Position numbers and translations under genes: made by a program
Shown here: one piece after another, positions 1-9,459 of the stretch
Numbering within the stretch: the first letter of the stretch is position 1
Layout: each line of letters opens with the position of its first letter
Notes under the pieces: model-generated
The model's database searches: none
What the model saw: only the letters and a program-made list of their open reading frames with translations
What the model was told of the DNA's origin: nothing
Assembly (NCBI RefSeq): GCF_001577525.1
Contig: NZ_CP013015.1
Location: 439,974 to 503,973, forward strand
Length of the DNA: 64,000 nucleotides
Origin: Candidatus Desulfofervidus auxilii
Lineage (GTDB): Bacteria > Desulfobacterota > Desulfofervidia > Desulfofervidales > Desulfofervidaceae
Direction: 5' to 3'

Positions 1-65
1 GGCCGGTTAAACGAGCGCTTTATAAACGGCGATATTTAAAAAATTTAAAAGAATTAAGAAAGTGA
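1..65 (+). CDS. def: C-terminal end of probable peptide deformylase (partial)
   Basis: An open frame enters from the left edge and ends at TGA 63-65, overlapping the GTG start of fmt. Only 20 codons are visible, reading PVKRALYKRRY and then a basic Lys/Leu-rich tail. Deformylases often end in a similar basic tail after a P-[LIV]-KR motif, and def commonly precedes fmt. The call rests on that tail and on the neighbour; the catalytic motifs lie outside the window. The overlap implies a def-fmt operon for making and later removing the N-formyl group. Confidence 0.55.
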   Translation, partial: PVKRALYKRRYLKNLKELRK

Positions 66-1000
66 AGCCTTATAAAATTCTCTTTTTTGGCACTCCTGAA
101 TTTGCCCTTCCTTCTCTTAAAGCTTTGATAGAAACTCCAAATGAGATTTTAGGTGTGGTTACACAGCCAGATAGGCCTAAAGGAAGAGGAAGAAAACTTA
201 CTCCTCCACCCATAAAAGTGCTGGCTCAAAAGCACAACCTTCCCATTTACCAGCCAGAGGCGGTTAGAGACAAATTATTCCTTAAAGAAGTTCAACAGCT
301 AAAGCCTGATCTACTAGTGGTAGTCGCCTTTGGTCAGTTTTTACCTAAGGCTTTATTGGAAATTCCACCCTTAGGTGGCATCAATGTTCATCCTTCATTG
401 TTACCTAAATACCGGGGAGCAGCTCCTATTAATTGGGCAATTATCAATGGGGAAACCATAACCGGTATAAGCATTATTAAGGTATCTCTCCAAATGGATA
501 GTGGTGATATCTTATTCCAAAAAGCCATTTCTATTGAACCAGATGAGACGGCCGGGGAGTTACATGATAAGCTAGCCACTCTTGGAGCGGAAGCACTTTT
601 GGAAACCATTCGCCAAATGCAATCAGGCACTATTATATCCATTCCTCAAGACGATAGACTAGCCACCTATGCCCCAAAATTAAAGAGAGAAGATGGATAT
701 ATCCATTGGGATAAACCTGCCATAAATATAGCTAATCTCATCCGAGGGCTTGCTCCATTTCCTGGTGCATATACATATTTGGATGGAAAGCTTCTAAAGC
801 TTTTTCGTCCTAAAGCCATATCTACCTCAGTAGAGGCTCCTCCCGGAACTATTGTAGAAGCCACTCACGATGGACTCAAAATTAGCACAGGTCAGGGTGT
901 TTTGTTGATAAAGGAGGTGCAGTTACAAGGGAAAAGGCGTTTACCAGTAAAGGAGTTTATAAAGGGCCATCCTGATTTAAAAGGAAAAAAGCTGGGCTAA
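62..1000 (+). CDS. fmt: Methionyl-tRNA formyltransferase
   Basis: Transfers a formyl group from 10-formyltetrahydrofolate to Met-tRNAfMet in the cytoplasm, preparing the initiator tRNA. The 312-residue protein starts FFGTPEFALPSL, carries the folate-binding catalytic segment NVHPSLLPKYRGAAPINWAI (about residues 107-126) with the expected Asn-His pair, and has the downstream DSG loop (MDSGDILF). A C-terminal OB-like tRNA-binding domain follows (about 205-312). The GTG start overlaps the upstream stop, so translation is probably coupled to the preceding deformylase-like frame. Length is normal for the family and nothing appears missing. Confidence 0.97.
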   Translation: MKPYKILFFGTPEFALPSLKALIETPNEILGVVTQPDRPKGRGRKLTPPPIKVLAQKHNLPIYQPEAVRDKLFLKEVQQLKPDLLVVVAFGQFLPKALLEIPPLGGINVHPSLLPKYRGAAPINWAIINGETITGISIIKVSLQMDSGDILFQKAISIEPDETAGELHDKLATLGAEALLETIRQMQSGTIISIPQDDRLATYAPKLKREDGYIHWDKPAINIANLIRGLAPFPGAYTYLDGKLLKLFRPKAISTSVEAPPGTIVEATHDGLKISTGQGVLLIKEVQLQGKRRLPVKEFIKGHPDLKGKKLG

Positions 1001-1018
1001 CTTTTCAAAAAAGGAAAT

Positions 1019-1426
1019 TTAAACTCTTGAAGACCGGAGAACCTTGGCAGGTAATTTGCTGACAATAGTTTTTTTACATTCCTTTGCTCCAGCTACTTCT
1101 ATAAGAAGCTGTTCAGTAGCCAATTTTTGGGCATCCTCAAGTCTTAATACACTACCTCCTTTCACAACATCATATCTTCTGCCTATTCCTTCTGGTAAAG
1201 GAGTTGTTTTAAAAACTGTCCAGGTTCTAGTATAAATGTCTTCTCTGAGTGAATATGCTGTTTGTGTATCAGGATGGGTAATTTTTATTTCTCCATACTT
1301 AGTTTTTGTTATTTTTATTTCTTTGATTTCTGAAACAAGTCTAACTTTCTCTATAGGAGTAGCTTCTTTTCTAAATAATTTATATATATAAGCCGTTTGT
1401 TTTTTGTTCCTCATTTCTTTTTTCAT
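1019..1426 (-). CDS. Hypothetical basic protein
   Basis: I do not recognise this protein. The frame could begin at ATG 1450, but ATG 1426 (MKKEMRNKKQ) has a GAGAG-like site about 8 bases upstream and is the better start, giving 135 residues. It is soluble and Lys-rich, with no signal peptide or membrane segment. The middle alternates beta-like strands (EIKITKTKYGEIKITH) and the C-terminal half looks helical (LEDAQKLATEQLLIEVAGA). It converges on fmt with an 18-base gap and stands alone. Confidence 0.55.
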   Translation of the reverse strand: MKKEMRNKKQTAYIYKLFRKEATPIEKVRLVSEIKEIKITKTKYGEIKITHPDTQTAYSLREDIYTRTWTVFKTTPLPEGIGRRYDVVKGGSVLRLEDAQKLATEQLLIEVAGAKECKKTIVSKLPAKVLRSSRV

Positions 1427-1694
1427 AATATTTCTCTCACGTTGATACATACAAAAACTGTTCCAAAAATAAATTTTTGAACACAGTGAAGGGTTTATTC
1501 CAGAATTATCCCTTTTTATCAGGAATTTTTGCGCTATAGCTGAAACTCATGCTAGCATAACCAGTGGCTCTACTGCTCAAAATTTGTTAATTAAGTGCCC
1601 AAATTTGTCACTAAATTCCCATGAGAAAAATAAAACCCAGAAAGATAGACTATTTTATCTTGGAACAAAACTTGCTTATAAAAAATAACAGGAG

Positions 1695-1997
1695 ATGAGG
1701 ACTTTGGTTAACGAAGGGACTTATTGTAAAATGGGATTCAGGAAAGATAAAATTAAAGGCGTTTTTCAACATCGTTTAAACGAACTGCATCTTTATTGTC
1801 GTCTGAGAAAGATTGGTATGCCCCACTTCATGGCCAAAGGCATTGCCAAAATAATAAGTCCTAAAAAATTGCTCTATGAAAATGGGAAGCCTGTCTGCAT
1901 CCGCCTTCCTGCTTGCCAGCAAGGTAGGAAAGACTACAACGGCTCTAAGCCAAATTCAAAACAGACATCTCAAAACTCTAAGAATCTACTATCTTAA
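1695..1997 (+). CDS. Small hypothetical protein
   Basis: An open frame of 100 codons with no family I recognise. The part that looks most protein-like begins at the internal ATG 1731 (MGFRKDKIKGVFQHRLNELH) and contains a helical, Cys/His-containing segment (LYCRLRKIGMPHFMAKGIAK). The C-terminal 25 residues are low-complexity Ser/Asn/Lys. The GGAG before ATG 1695 directly abuts the start and is too close to act well, so the start is uncertain. It may be a small basic nucleic-acid-binding protein, but that is a guess. The 270 bases before it hold no gene I can support. Confidence 0.4.
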   Translation: MRTLVNEGTYCKMGFRKDKIKGVFQHRLNELHLYCRLRKIGMPHFMAKGIAKIISPKKLLYENGKPVCIRLPACQQGRKDYNGSKPNSKQTSQNSKNLLS

Positions 1998-2072
1998 TTT
2001 TAACTCAACTTTTTTCATTTTGTTAATAATTTTAATTAGCAGATATGAGTAGTATATGTTATAAAAAACACC

Positions 2073-3344
2073 ATGAAGTATATAAAAATATTATTATGCC
2101 TATTACTGCTTACAACTGCTTGCCAAAAAACACCCAAGTTTACCTTCATGGTAGGAGGAAGTGCCAATGCTCTTCTTTATTGGGAAAGGGTTACAAAAGA
2201 ATTTGAGACCAAAAAAGGCATTAAAATTGAGCTTATTCGTCTGCCAGCAGATACTGAACAAAGACGTCAAAGGATAGTTATTCCTTTACAAGCAAAGGCC
2301 TCTGACCCAGATGTGTTTCTTATGGATGTAATCTGGGTAGGGATGATAGCTGGTGCCAGGTGGCTTGAACCACTTAATCATTATATAAACCGAGATAATT
2401 TTGATATTAATAAATTTTTTAAAAGGGTCATAGAGGATGTGGATACCTTTAAACATAAAATTATTGCCTTACCTGTTTATGTGGATGGCGGTCTTCTTTA
2501 TTATAGAAAGGATTTACTTACTAAATATGGTTACCATGAACCACCTTCTACTTGGGAGACATTGGTAAATATGGCTAAACAAATCCAGAAAAAAGAAAGG
2601 ATTCAAAATAAAGCGTTTTGGGGATTTGTATGGCAAGGTGCTATGTATGAAGGACTGATTTGCACATTTTTAGAGTTTTGTGCTTCAGGAAATGGGGGAA
2701 TTTCTTTTGATCCCTTAGGTAAAATCAAGGTAAATACTATGGAAAATCAAAAGGCATTAAAGTTTATGGTAAAACTCATTCACCAAGAAGGTATTTCTCC
2801 TCCAAACACCTTTACTGAACTAAAAGAAGAAGAGGTAAGATTGATTTTTCAACAGGGGAATGCCCTCTTTGAAAGGAATTGGCCCTATGCCTGGAAATTA
2901 CACCAGGAAGACCCGTTTTTAAAAGGAAAAGTAGGCATTACTCAATTACCCCACTTTGAGGGAGGTAAAACTGCTTCTACATTAGGGGGGTGGCATATAG
3001 GAATTTCCAAGTTTTCAGATGTAAAAGAGATGGCTTGGGAATTTGTGAAGTTTGTTACTTCTTTTGAGCAACAAAAGAGATTTGTCCTTAAATTGAGTTG
3101 GAATCCTGGACGTTTGGATGTATATCAAGATTCTGAGATTAGAGAAAAGATGTCTCATCTTATTATCTTAAAAAATGTATTTGAAATTGCAGTGGCTAGA
3201 CCCCTTAGCCCATATTATTCTCAAATCTCTCAGATTCTACAAAGACATATAAACGCTGCTTTAGCCCTAAAGGAAATCCCTGATGAGGCACTAAAAAAGG
3301 CACAGGCTGAAATAGACCAACTTTTTGCTTATTATGGAAATTAG
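2073..3344 (+). CDS. ABC transporter sugar-binding lipoprotein (CUT1, family 1)
   Basis: Binds substrate outside the cytoplasmic membrane and hands it to the permeases encoded next. The signal peptide ends in a lipobox (LLTTAC), so Cys17 would be lipidated. The mature part has the type-I/MalE-like pattern: FTFMVGGSANALLYWERVTKEFE at the start, DVFLMDVIWVGMIAGARWLEPL, then DGGLLYYRKDLLTKYG and a late GGWHIGISKFS segment. 423 residues is typical. It opens a four-gene operon with overlapping frames. The ligand cannot be read from sequence; maltodextrin, trehalose or another oligosaccharide, or glycerol-3-phosphate, are all possible. Confidence 0.9.
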   Translation: MKYIKILLCLLLLTTACQKTPKFTFMVGGSANALLYWERVTKEFETKKGIKIELIRLPADTEQRRQRIVIPLQAKASDPDVFLMDVIWVGMIAGARWLEPLNHYINRDNFDINKFFKRVIEDVDTFKHKIIALPVYVDGGLLYYRKDLLTKYGYHEPPSTWETLVNMAKQIQKKERIQNKAFWGFVWQGAMYEGLICTFLEFCASGNGGISFDPLGKIKVNTMENQKALKFMVKLIHQEGISPPNTFTELKEEEVRLIFQQGNALFERNWPYAWKLHQEDPFLKGKVGITQLPHFEGGKTASTLGGWHIGISKFSDVKEMAWEFVKFVTSFEQQKRFVLKLSWNPGRLDVYQDSEIREKMSHLIILKNVFEIAVARPLSPYYSQISQILQRHINAALALKEIPDEALKKAQAEIDQLFAYYGN

Positions 3345-4206
3345 ATTCCATAAAAGAATAACTACTGCTTATATATTTGTCTCTCCCTTGCTTTTGATAA
3401 TCTTTTTATTTATTTTGGTGCCTATTTTAGGCACTTGGGTAAATAGCCTTTTCCAAGACATCCCTTATCTTCCTAAAAAATTTGTGGGGATGAAAAACTA
3501 TCTTATTTTAATAAAAAATCCTGACTTTTGGGATGCCTTAAAATTTACTATTTTTTTCACCTTGGCATCTGTATCTTTAGAGACCATTTTGGGTATTTCT
3601 TTCGCCTTACTTTTAAAGGAGCGATTTCCTGGAAGAGGAATTTTAAGAACCATGTTACTTATTCCTTGGGCAATCCCTACTGTAATCAGCGCTAGGATCT
3701 GGCAGTTAATTTACAATTATAACTATGGATTGCTCAATTATCTCCTTCAAGGTCTAGGATTTTCAGATAAGATAAATTGGTTAGGCACTCCTCAAAGTGC
3801 CTTCTGGGCACTGGTATTGGCTGATGTATGGAAAACCACTCCCTTTATGGCCATTATTATACTTACAGGACTTCAAGCCATACCTGAGGATATTTACAAA
3901 CAGGCCAAAGTAGATGGGGCAAGATTTATAAAAAGATTCTTCTTTATCACCCTTCCCTTGTTACGGCCTGCCTTAATAGTCGCCCTCATATTTAGAACAG
4001 CTGATTCCTTAAGAATCTTTGATTTGGTATATGTTCTTACTGGCGGTGGACCAGCCGGGGCAACTAGGACCATTTCTGTCCTCGGCTTCCAATATTATAC
4101 TAGTGCCGATTTTGGTTTAGGAGCAGCAGTTTCCTCTCTTACCTTTTTAATAGTCTTTGGTTTCTCTCTCCTATATATCAGATTGTGGGGAATTAGAAAG
4201 CTATGA
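3334..4206 (+). CDS. ABC sugar transporter permease, MalF/UgpA type
   Basis: Inner-membrane permease with about six transmembrane helices. The EAA loop that contacts the ATPase is visible as EDIYKQAKVDGARFIKRFFF followed by ITLPLLRPAL. ATG 3334 is chosen over an in-frame TTG at 3325; either start lies inside the 3' end of the binding-protein gene, so translation is coupled. The stop overlaps the next gene in an ATGA arrangement. The 290-residue size lacks the long periplasmic P2 loop of E. coli MalF, which is normal for the wider CUT1 family. Confidence 0.93.
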   Translation: MEIRFHKRITTAYIFVSPLLLIIFLFILVPILGTWVNSLFQDIPYLPKKFVGMKNYLILIKNPDFWDALKFTIFFTLASVSLETILGISFALLLKERFPGRGILRTMLLIPWAIPTVISARIWQLIYNYNYGLLNYLLQGLGFSDKINWLGTPQSAFWALVLADVWKTTPFMAIIILTGLQAIPEDIYKQAKVDGARFIKRFFFITLPLLRPALIVALIFRTADSLRIFDLVYVLTGGGPAGATRTISVLGFQYYTSADFGLGAAVSSLTFLIVFGFSLLYIRLWGIRKL

Positions 4207-5030
4207 GCGAAAGAAGAATAAAATCCATTTTTATAGTTACAGGCTCCATCTTTCTATTTTTGTTTATTATTACTCCTATTTTTTGGATGATGCTTATCTC
4301 ATTTTCTAAAAATATATCATTTCTCACTGGTGAAACTTACCAATTCAGCTTTTCTAACTATATAACTATTCTTACCTCTAAATCTTTGCATATGATGGAT
4401 TATTTAAAAAATTCCTTGATAGTGGCCTCCATTACTTCTCCTATAGTGCTTATCATATCTAGTTTTTCTGCCTATGCTATTACTAGGATAAACTTTGCAG
4501 GCAGGCGTATTATTCCCCTTTTGGTGTTATCTATTTCTATTTTTCCTCAAATAAGTATTGTGGGTTATCTTTACAAATGGATGGGCAACTTTGGATGGAT
4601 AAATTCTTATGTAGCCCTGGTGCTTCCATATTTAGCCTGGACATCGCCGTTGGCCTTATGGATCCTTTTAAGTTATTTTTCTCAAATACCAAAGGAGCTA
4701 GACAGTGCTGCCTTAATAGATGGAGCAAAAAGACCAAAAATCCTTTTCCGCATCATTCTGCCTTTAGCCACTCCTGGAGTGCTTTCTGGCCTTTTATTGG
4801 TTTTTATTGCCTGCTTTAATGAGTTTCTTTTTGCCTTGATGCTTACTTCTGATTATAGGGCACAGACGATCTCTGTGGGTATATCTCTCTTTCAAGGTTT
4901 ACATGGAGAAATCCCCTGGGGAGAGTTAATGGCTGCCTCATTTTTTGTCACATTTCCATTGATATTACTTACTCTGGTGTTTCAGAGATTTATTATTGAA
5001 GGTTTAACCACAGGAGCCATTAAAGAGTGA
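4203..5030 (+). CDS. ABC sugar transporter permease, MalG/UgpE type
   Basis: Second permease half of the importer, 275 residues with about six hydrophobic helices. The EAA motif reads PKELDSAALIDGAKRPKILF followed by RIILPLATPG, the usual MalG form. The start ATG overlaps the previous stop (ATGA) and its own stop overlaps the ATPase start (GTGA), giving an unbroken coupled operon. It should pair with the preceding permease in one heterodimeric channel. Confidence 0.93.
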   Translation: MSERRIKSIFIVTGSIFLFLFIITPIFWMMLISFSKNISFLTGETYQFSFSNYITILTSKSLHMMDYLKNSLIVASITSPIVLIISSFSAYAITRINFAGRRIIPLLVLSISIFPQISIVGYLYKWMGNFGWINSYVALVLPYLAWTSPLALWILLSYFSQIPKELDSAALIDGAKRPKILFRIILPLATPGVLSGLLLVFIACFNEFLFALMLTSDYRAQTISVGISLFQGLHGEIPWGELMAASFFVTFPLILLTLVFQRFIIEGLTTGAIKE

Positions 5031-6088
5031 AAAAAACAGCTATTTTGGTAAGGAATGTAAAAAAGATATTTTCTACTGCAAAGGGGAGAGTCCTTGCCCT
5101 TGACAGGATAAACTTAGAAATAAAACCAGGAGAGTTATTTATCATTTTAGGACCAAGTGGATGTGGTAAAAGCACACTTTTAAACATTATTGCTGGTTTG
5201 GAAGAGCCCACAGAAGGAGAGATTTTTTTTGGGGATAAGGTTGTTTTTTCAGATAAAAAGCACCTATCTTTAGAACCATTTGAGAGAGATGTGGCTATGG
5301 TCTTTCAAAGTTATGCCCTTTATCCTCACATGACAGTTTACCAAAATATGGCCTTTCCTCTGAAAAACTTAAAATACAAAAAAAAGAAAATAAGAGAACA
5401 AGTGATTAAAATAGCTCAAATGTTAAGGATAGAAACTCTCTTAGAAAGAAAACCGGCTGAACTCTCAGGTGGTCAAAGACAAAGAGTAGCCATTGGGAGG
5501 GCATTAGTAAGAACACCCCAGGTATTACTCATGGATGAGCCTCTTTCTAATCTAGATGCCCAGTTGCGGGCAGAGATGCGAGTAGAACTTAAGGTATTAA
5601 TTAAAGATTTGGGCATTACCACCATATATGTCACCCATGATCAAACTGAGGCCATGACTTTAGGAGACCGCATTGCCCTATTAAAAGAGGGAGTTTTACA
5701 ACAAACAGGAAGCCCAGATGAATTATTTTATTGCCCTAAAAACACATTTGTAGCAGGTTTTATAGGCACTCCATCTATGAACTTTCTTTCAGCAGAAATT
5801 ATTAAATCTATAAAAAAACCCAATATTACCATCGGAATAAGACCCCAGGATATTGAAATAAGACCACCAAACAAAGGCATTATAAATGCCTTTGTCAAAT
5901 TAGTAGAAAAGATTGGGGATAAATATCTGGTGCATGTAGATTATAGGAAACAAAAAATTATTATAGAAACCTCAAATTTTTCAAAAGAAAAAGAAGTTTC
6001 TCTTTTTTGGCCTAAAGAAAAAATGCACTTTTTTGATAAAAATGGAGAAAGGATAGAATCTGTGGAAATAAGGTTTTCATTCGTCTAA
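5027..6088 (+). CDS. ABC sugar transporter ATP-binding protein, MsmK/UgpC type
   Basis: ATPase that drives the importer encoded upstream. It has Walker A GPSGCGKST, Q-loop VFQSYALYPHMTV, signature LSGGQRQRVAIGRAL, Walker B VLLMDEPLSNLDA and H-loop YVTHDQTEAM, followed by a C-terminal MOBE/TOBE-like domain (about 240-353) as in MalK, MsmK and UgpC. The GTG start overlaps the previous stop. Its 3' end converges on the rplQ side, and the last bases overlap a start-less reading frame on the other strand. Confidence 0.95.
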   Translation: MKKTAILVRNVKKIFSTAKGRVLALDRINLEIKPGELFIILGPSGCGKSTLLNIIAGLEEPTEGEIFFGDKVVFSDKKHLSLEPFERDVAMVFQSYALYPHMTVYQNMAFPLKNLKYKKKKIREQVIKIAQMLRIETLLERKPAELSGGQRQRVAIGRALVRTPQVLLMDEPLSNLDAQLRAEMRVELKVLIKDLGITTIYVTHDQTEAMTLGDRIALLKEGVLQQTGSPDELFYCPKNTFVAGFIGTPSMNFLSAEIIKSIKKPNITIGIRPQDIEIRPPNKGIINAFVKLVEKIGDKYLVHVDYRKQKIIIETSNFSKEKEVSLFWPKEKMHFFDKNGERIESVEIRFSFV

Positions 6089-6226
6089 GCTGTATTTCTC
6101 CTCTGGATATGGATAATCTCTCAACTCATCGTGAAGGGACACTTCATTAACAGCTAAATAAAAATGGCCATGATCACTGAAACCAAATAAAATAGCCTTT
6201 TCTTCGCCTCTGAAATAGCAATACCT
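6077..6226 (-). other. Start-less open frame directly after rplQ
   Basis: Just after the rplQ stop, the minus strand has a 49-codon open frame with no ATG, GTG or TTG near its 5' end; an in-frame TAG lies immediately upstream. The translation is hydrophilic and looks protein-like (YCYFRGEEKAILFGFSDHGH, then DELRDYPYPEEKYSLDE). It would join rplQ by a +1 shift at the A-rich CAAAAATAAAAGG end of that gene. It may be a decayed gene, a chance frame or a frameshifted extension. I cannot decide between these. Confidence 0.3.
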
Positions 6227-6227
6227 T

Positions 6228-6605
6228 TTATTTTTGCTCTACCTCTTTTATCTGTTTTGTTAGCTCTATTAAGGCCGTAGGGGCATTATCTCCTCTTCTC
6301 ACTCCTAACTTAATAATACGGGTATACCCTCCTTTTACTTCTTGATATCTCTTTCCTATCTCGTCAAAAAGTTTTTTAACTACTTTCTTATCTCTCAAAA
6401 CAGTCAATGCCTGACGTCTAGCATGTAAATCCCCTCTTTTAGATAAGGATACCATTTTTTCTGCCAAATGACGCAACTCCTTTGCCTTGGCTTCTGTAGT
6501 CTGAATACGTTCATGCTTGAATAAAGAGGTTACCATATTACGCAACATAGCTTGACGATGGCTGGCTACCCTTCCTAACTTCCTTCCTTGCTTTCTATGT
6601 CTCAT
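6228..6605 (-). CDS. rplQ: 50S ribosomal protein L17
   Basis: L17 of the large subunit, located near the exit of the peptide tunnel. It opens [12 protein letters not shown] and contains [24 protein letters not shown], the classic family core, and the [20 protein letters not shown] segment. At 125 residues it is normal. It is the last gene of the ribosomal block, and its ATG overlaps the rpoA stop (ATGA). I see no clear intrinsic terminator in the 139 bases to the convergent ABC ATPase. Confidence 0.97.
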   Translation of the reverse strand: MRHRKQGRKLGRVASHRQAMLRNMVTSLFKHERIQTTEAKAKELRHLAEKMVSLSKRGDLHARRQALTVLRDKKVVKKLFDEIGKRYQEVKGGYTRIIKLGVRRGDNAPTALIELTKQIKEVEQK

Positions 6606-7621
6606 ACCTGCCCACCTTCTATTTTCTTTAAAATTTCCGGATCCGGAAAGTCTTGTAATTCCATTCCCAAACTTAAACCCATTTGGTGAAGAACATTTTT
6701 TATTTCATTTAAAGATTTACGACCAAAATTCCTGGTTTTTAAAAGTTCATCTTCTGTCTTCTGAACCAACTCTCCTATGAGGTGAATATGGGAATTCTTT
6801 AAGCAATTCAATGCTCGCACAGAGAGTTCTAACTCATCAATATTTTTATAAAAGACTTCCTTGGGTATCTCTTCTTCTTCTTTCTCTTCAGGTAATTCAG
6901 ATAATGTTTCCTCCTCTTCCTCAATCAAAAAGATATCTAATTGATCTCTTAATATTTTTGCCGCTAAAGAAATGGCCTTTTCTGAAGTGATTGTGCCATC
7001 GGTCCAAACTTCTAAGATAAGCTTATCATAATCAGTCATCTGCCCAACCCTAGCATTACGCACTGTGAAATTTACCTTTCTTATAGGTGAAAAAATGGCA
7101 TCAATAGGAACAGTCCCTAATGGCTGGCCTTCCTGTTTATTTCTCTCTGCGGGCACATAACCTCTCCCTAAATTAACTGTCATTTCCATAATAAGCTTGG
7201 CTTCTTTTGAGGTCAGGGTAGCAATATGTTGCTCAGGGTTTACTATCATTACACTACCATCAGTAATAATATCACCTGCTTTAACTTCCCCTTCACCTTC
7301 TTTTTCAATCTTAATTGTTCGTGGAGGATTGGCATGAAGTTTAAGTCTCACTTGTTTTAGATTTAAAACAATATCTGTCACATCTTCTAATACCCCAGAA
7401 ATAGTTGAAAACTCATGAGCCACACCATCTATCTTTACAGAAGTAATAGCCGCTCCTGGAATAGAAGAAAGCAACACCCGTCTTAAAGCATTACCTAAGG
7501 TAATTCCATAGCCCTTTTCTAAAGGTTCATATATAAATTTCCCATAATATGGAGAATAGCTCTTTTCGTCTCTTTCTACCTTTTTTGGTTTGATTAACTT
7601 TACTCCACCAACTTTGCTCAT
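6602..7621 (-). CDS. rpoA: DNA-directed RNA polymerase subunit alpha
   Basis: Alpha subunit that nucleates polymerase assembly and contacts activators and UP elements. The N-terminal dimerisation domain (about 15-230) includes [20 protein letters not shown] and SSIPGAAIT; the C-terminal domain (about 260-320) has [20 protein letters not shown] and [13 protein letters not shown]. The linker is rich in Glu. ATG 7621 is chosen over the TTG at 7636 because a GAGGG site lies about 8 bases upstream of the ATG. It sits between rpsD and rplQ as in most bacteria. Confidence 0.97.
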   Translation of the reverse strand: MSKVGGVKLIKPKKVERDEKSYSPYYGKFIYEPLEKGYGITLGNALRRVLLSSIPGAAITSVKIDGVAHEFSTISGVLEDVTDIVLNLKQVRLKLHANPPRTIKIEKEGEGEVKAGDIITDGSVMIVNPEQHIATLTSKEAKLIMEMTVNLGRGYVPAERNKQEGQPLGTVPIDAIFSPIRKVNFTVRNARVGQMTDYDKLILEVWTDGTITSEKAISLAAKILRDQLDIFLIEEEEETLSELPEEKEEEEIPKEVFYKNIDELELSVRALNCLKNSHIHLIGELVQKTEDELLKTRNFGRKSLNEIKNVLHQMGLSLGMELQDFPDPEILKKIEGGQV

Positions 7622-7639
7622 GTTAAATTCCCTCAAAAT

Positions 7640-8266
7640 TTATTTAGAATAAAACTCAACGATCAGTTGTTCTTGCACTGGAATAGCAATTTCTTCTCGG
7701 GTCGGTAGAGCCTTTATTCTTCCCTCAAATTTTTCCTTATCTACCTCCAGCCAAGAAGGAATCCCTCGGCTGGCTATACCTTCCAAAGCCTCTTTTACAA
7801 AAGGTATCTCTTGGCTTTTTTCTCTCAACTTTATCACATCGCCTACCTCTACCAAATAAGAAGGAATATTGACTTTTTTGTTATTGATTAAAATATGACC
7901 ATGTCTTACCAATTGTCTTGCTTGATTTCGGGAATGCGCAAAACCCATTTTATAGACTACATTATCCAGTCTCCTTTCTAAAAGTATTAATAGTTTTTCT
8001 CCTGTTACTCCTTTTTGTTTCTCCGCCTTTTCAAAATAAAGGCGAAATTGCTTTTCTAAAATGCCATAAATCCTTCTTAGCTTTTGCTTCTCCCTTAAAA
8101 GCAAACCATACTCTGTTTTTTTCATTCTTGCCTGACCATGCTGACCCGGGGAATAAGGTCTCCTTTCTAAAGCACACTTATCTGTGTAACATCTCTCCCC
8201 TTTAAGAAATAACTTCACTCCTTCTCGTCGACATAATCGACAAACAGCCTCTCTATATCTGGCCAA
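7640..8266 (-). CDS. rpsD: 30S ribosomal protein S4
   Basis: Primary 16S-binding protein of the 30S body, also a translational repressor in many bacteria. The N-terminus is the zinc form: C9-x2-C12 and C26-x4-C31. The S4 RNA-binding domain follows (about 98-160: [23 protein letters not shown], then [18 protein letters not shown]). 208 residues. The start is TTG (TTGGCC), with AAGGAGG six bases upstream, so the non-ATG start is convincing. It lies between rpsK and rpoA. Confidence 0.97.
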   Translation of the reverse strand: MARYREAVCRLCRREGVKLFLKGERCYTDKCALERRPYSPGQHGQARMKKTEYGLLLREKQKLRRIYGILEKQFRLYFEKAEKQKGVTGEKLLILLERRLDNVVYKMGFAHSRNQARQLVRHGHILINNKKVNIPSYLVEVGDVIKLREKSQEIPFVKEALEGIASRGIPSWLEVDKEKFEGRIKALPTREEIAIPVQEQLIVEFYSK

Positions 8267-8322
8267 AACTAACCTCCTTATACATCTTATTTTTCATCCC
8301 CTGACCTCTAAATTCTAAATTT

Positions 8323-8709
8323 TTAAACCCTTCTTCTCTTTGGAGGACGACAACCATTATGGGGAATAGGAGTTACATCTTTTATTAAAGTGATTTTTAA
8401 CCCTGCTGCCTGGATAGCCCGAATAGCAGACTCCCGGCCTGCTCCTGGGCCCTTAACATAGGCTTCTAGTCTCTTCATACCGTGTTCCATAGCTTTTTTA
8501 GCTGCATCCTGTCCTGCCAATTGGGCAGCAAAGGGTGTACTCTTCCTTGAACCCTTAAACCCCTTTATTCCTGCACTTGACCAAGCGATAGTATTACCTT
8601 GCTTATCTGTAATGGTTATTATGGTATTATTAAAAGTGGCTTGAATATGAACAATGCCTTCTTCTACCAGTTTTTTCTCTCTTTTTTTTACTCTTTGTCT
8701 TCTAGCCAT
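8323..8709 (-). CDS. rpsK: 30S ribosomal protein S11
   Basis: S11 of the 30S platform, adjacent to the mRNA exit. It is recognised by [22 protein letters not shown], the [14 protein letters not shown] segment and the C-terminal [18 protein letters not shown]. At 128 residues the length is normal. ATG start, 7 bases after rpsM. Confidence 0.97.
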   Translation of the reverse strand: MARRQRVKKREKKLVEEGIVHIQATFNNTIITITDKQGNTIAWSSAGIKGFKGSRKSTPFAAQLAGQDAAKKAMEHGMKRLEAYVKGPGAGRESAIRAIQAAGLKITLIKDVTPIPHNGCRPPKRRRV

Positions 8710-8716
8710 TTATTTC

Positions 8717-9100
8717 TTACTCCTTTGTCTTTTTCTTCCTTTTACCCAAAACAGAACCGCGAGGACCTTTACGGCATCTAGCATTTGAACGCGTGCGCTG
8801 TCCTCTTACAGGAAGACCTCTTATATGTCTTAATCCCCGATAACAACCCATGTCAATAAGGCGTTTAATATTTGCTGATACCTCAAGCTTTAAATCCCCC
8901 TCTACTTTGTATTCCCTATCAATAATTTCTCTGATCTTTGTCAATTCCTCATCTGTTAAGTCATCTGTTTTTTTATTGAACTCCACTCCGGCTTTCTCCA
9001 AAATCTTTTGAGCAGAACTATGCCCAATACCATAAATATTGGTCAAAGCAACCTTTATTCCCTTCCCCTTAGGCATTTCTACACCTGCTATTCTAGCCAC
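8717..9100 (-). CDS. rpsM: 30S ribosomal protein S13
   Basis: S13 of the 30S head, which bridges to the large subunit and contacts tRNA. It has [10 protein letters not shown], the [12 protein letters not shown] helix-hairpin-helix segment and the tail [20 protein letters not shown]. 127 residues. The start is GTG with GGAGG six bases upstream. It lies 14 bases after rpmJ, as in standard spc/alpha order. Confidence 0.97.
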   Translation of the reverse strand: MARIAGVEMPKGKGIKVALTNIYGIGHSSAQKILEKAGVEFNKKTDDLTDEELTKIREIIDREYKVEGDLKLEVSANIKRLIDMGCYRGLRHIRGLPVRGQRTRSNARCRKGPRGSVLGKRKKKTKE

Positions 9101-9114
9101 TTATTTCCTCCCAT

Positions 9115-9228
9115 TTATCCTTGTCTTTGCTTATGCCTAGGATTTTCACAAATAACCCTAACCACCCCTTTCCTTTTAATAATCTTACACTTACTACAAA
9201 TCTTCTTAACAGAAGCCCTCACTTTCAT
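9115..9228 (-). CDS. rpmJ: 50S ribosomal protein L36 (zinc form)
   Basis: A 37-residue gene found by reading the gap between infA and rpsM. The product begins [20 protein letters not shown], continues with [13 protein letters not shown], and stops at TAA. The zinc ligands of the type-A protein are all present: C11, C14, C27 and H32. L36 binds 23S rRNA in the large subunit. The position infA-rpmJ-rpsM is the usual one. Confidence 0.95.
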   Translation of the reverse strand: MKVRASVKKICSKCKIIKRKGVVRVICENPRHKQRQG

Positions 9229-9238
9229 TTCATACCCC

Positions 9239-9457
9239 TTATTTAATTCTATAAACTATCCTCCCTCGGCTTAAATCATAGGGAGAAAGCTCCACCTTCA
9301 CTCTGTCCCCTGGTAAGACTTTAATAAAATGCATCCTCAACTTTCCAGCAATATGAGCTAGAACCCGATGTCCATTATCTAACTCCACTCTAAACATGGC
9401 GTTAGGTAAAGCCTCTACCACCCTTCCTTCTACTTCTATTGCTTCTTCTTTAGGCAT
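9239..9457 (-). CDS. infA: Translation initiation factor IF-1
   Basis: Small OB-fold factor that occupies the 30S A site during initiation. 72 residues starting [20 protein letters not shown], with the conserved [20 protein letters not shown] and the end [11 protein letters not shown]. It follows map by 2 bases and precedes rpmJ. Confidence 0.97.
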   Translation of the reverse strand: MPKEEAIEVEGRVVEALPNAMFRVELDNGHRVLAHIAGKLRMHFIKVLPGDRVKVELSPYDLSRGRIVYRIK

Positions 9458-9459
9458 CT

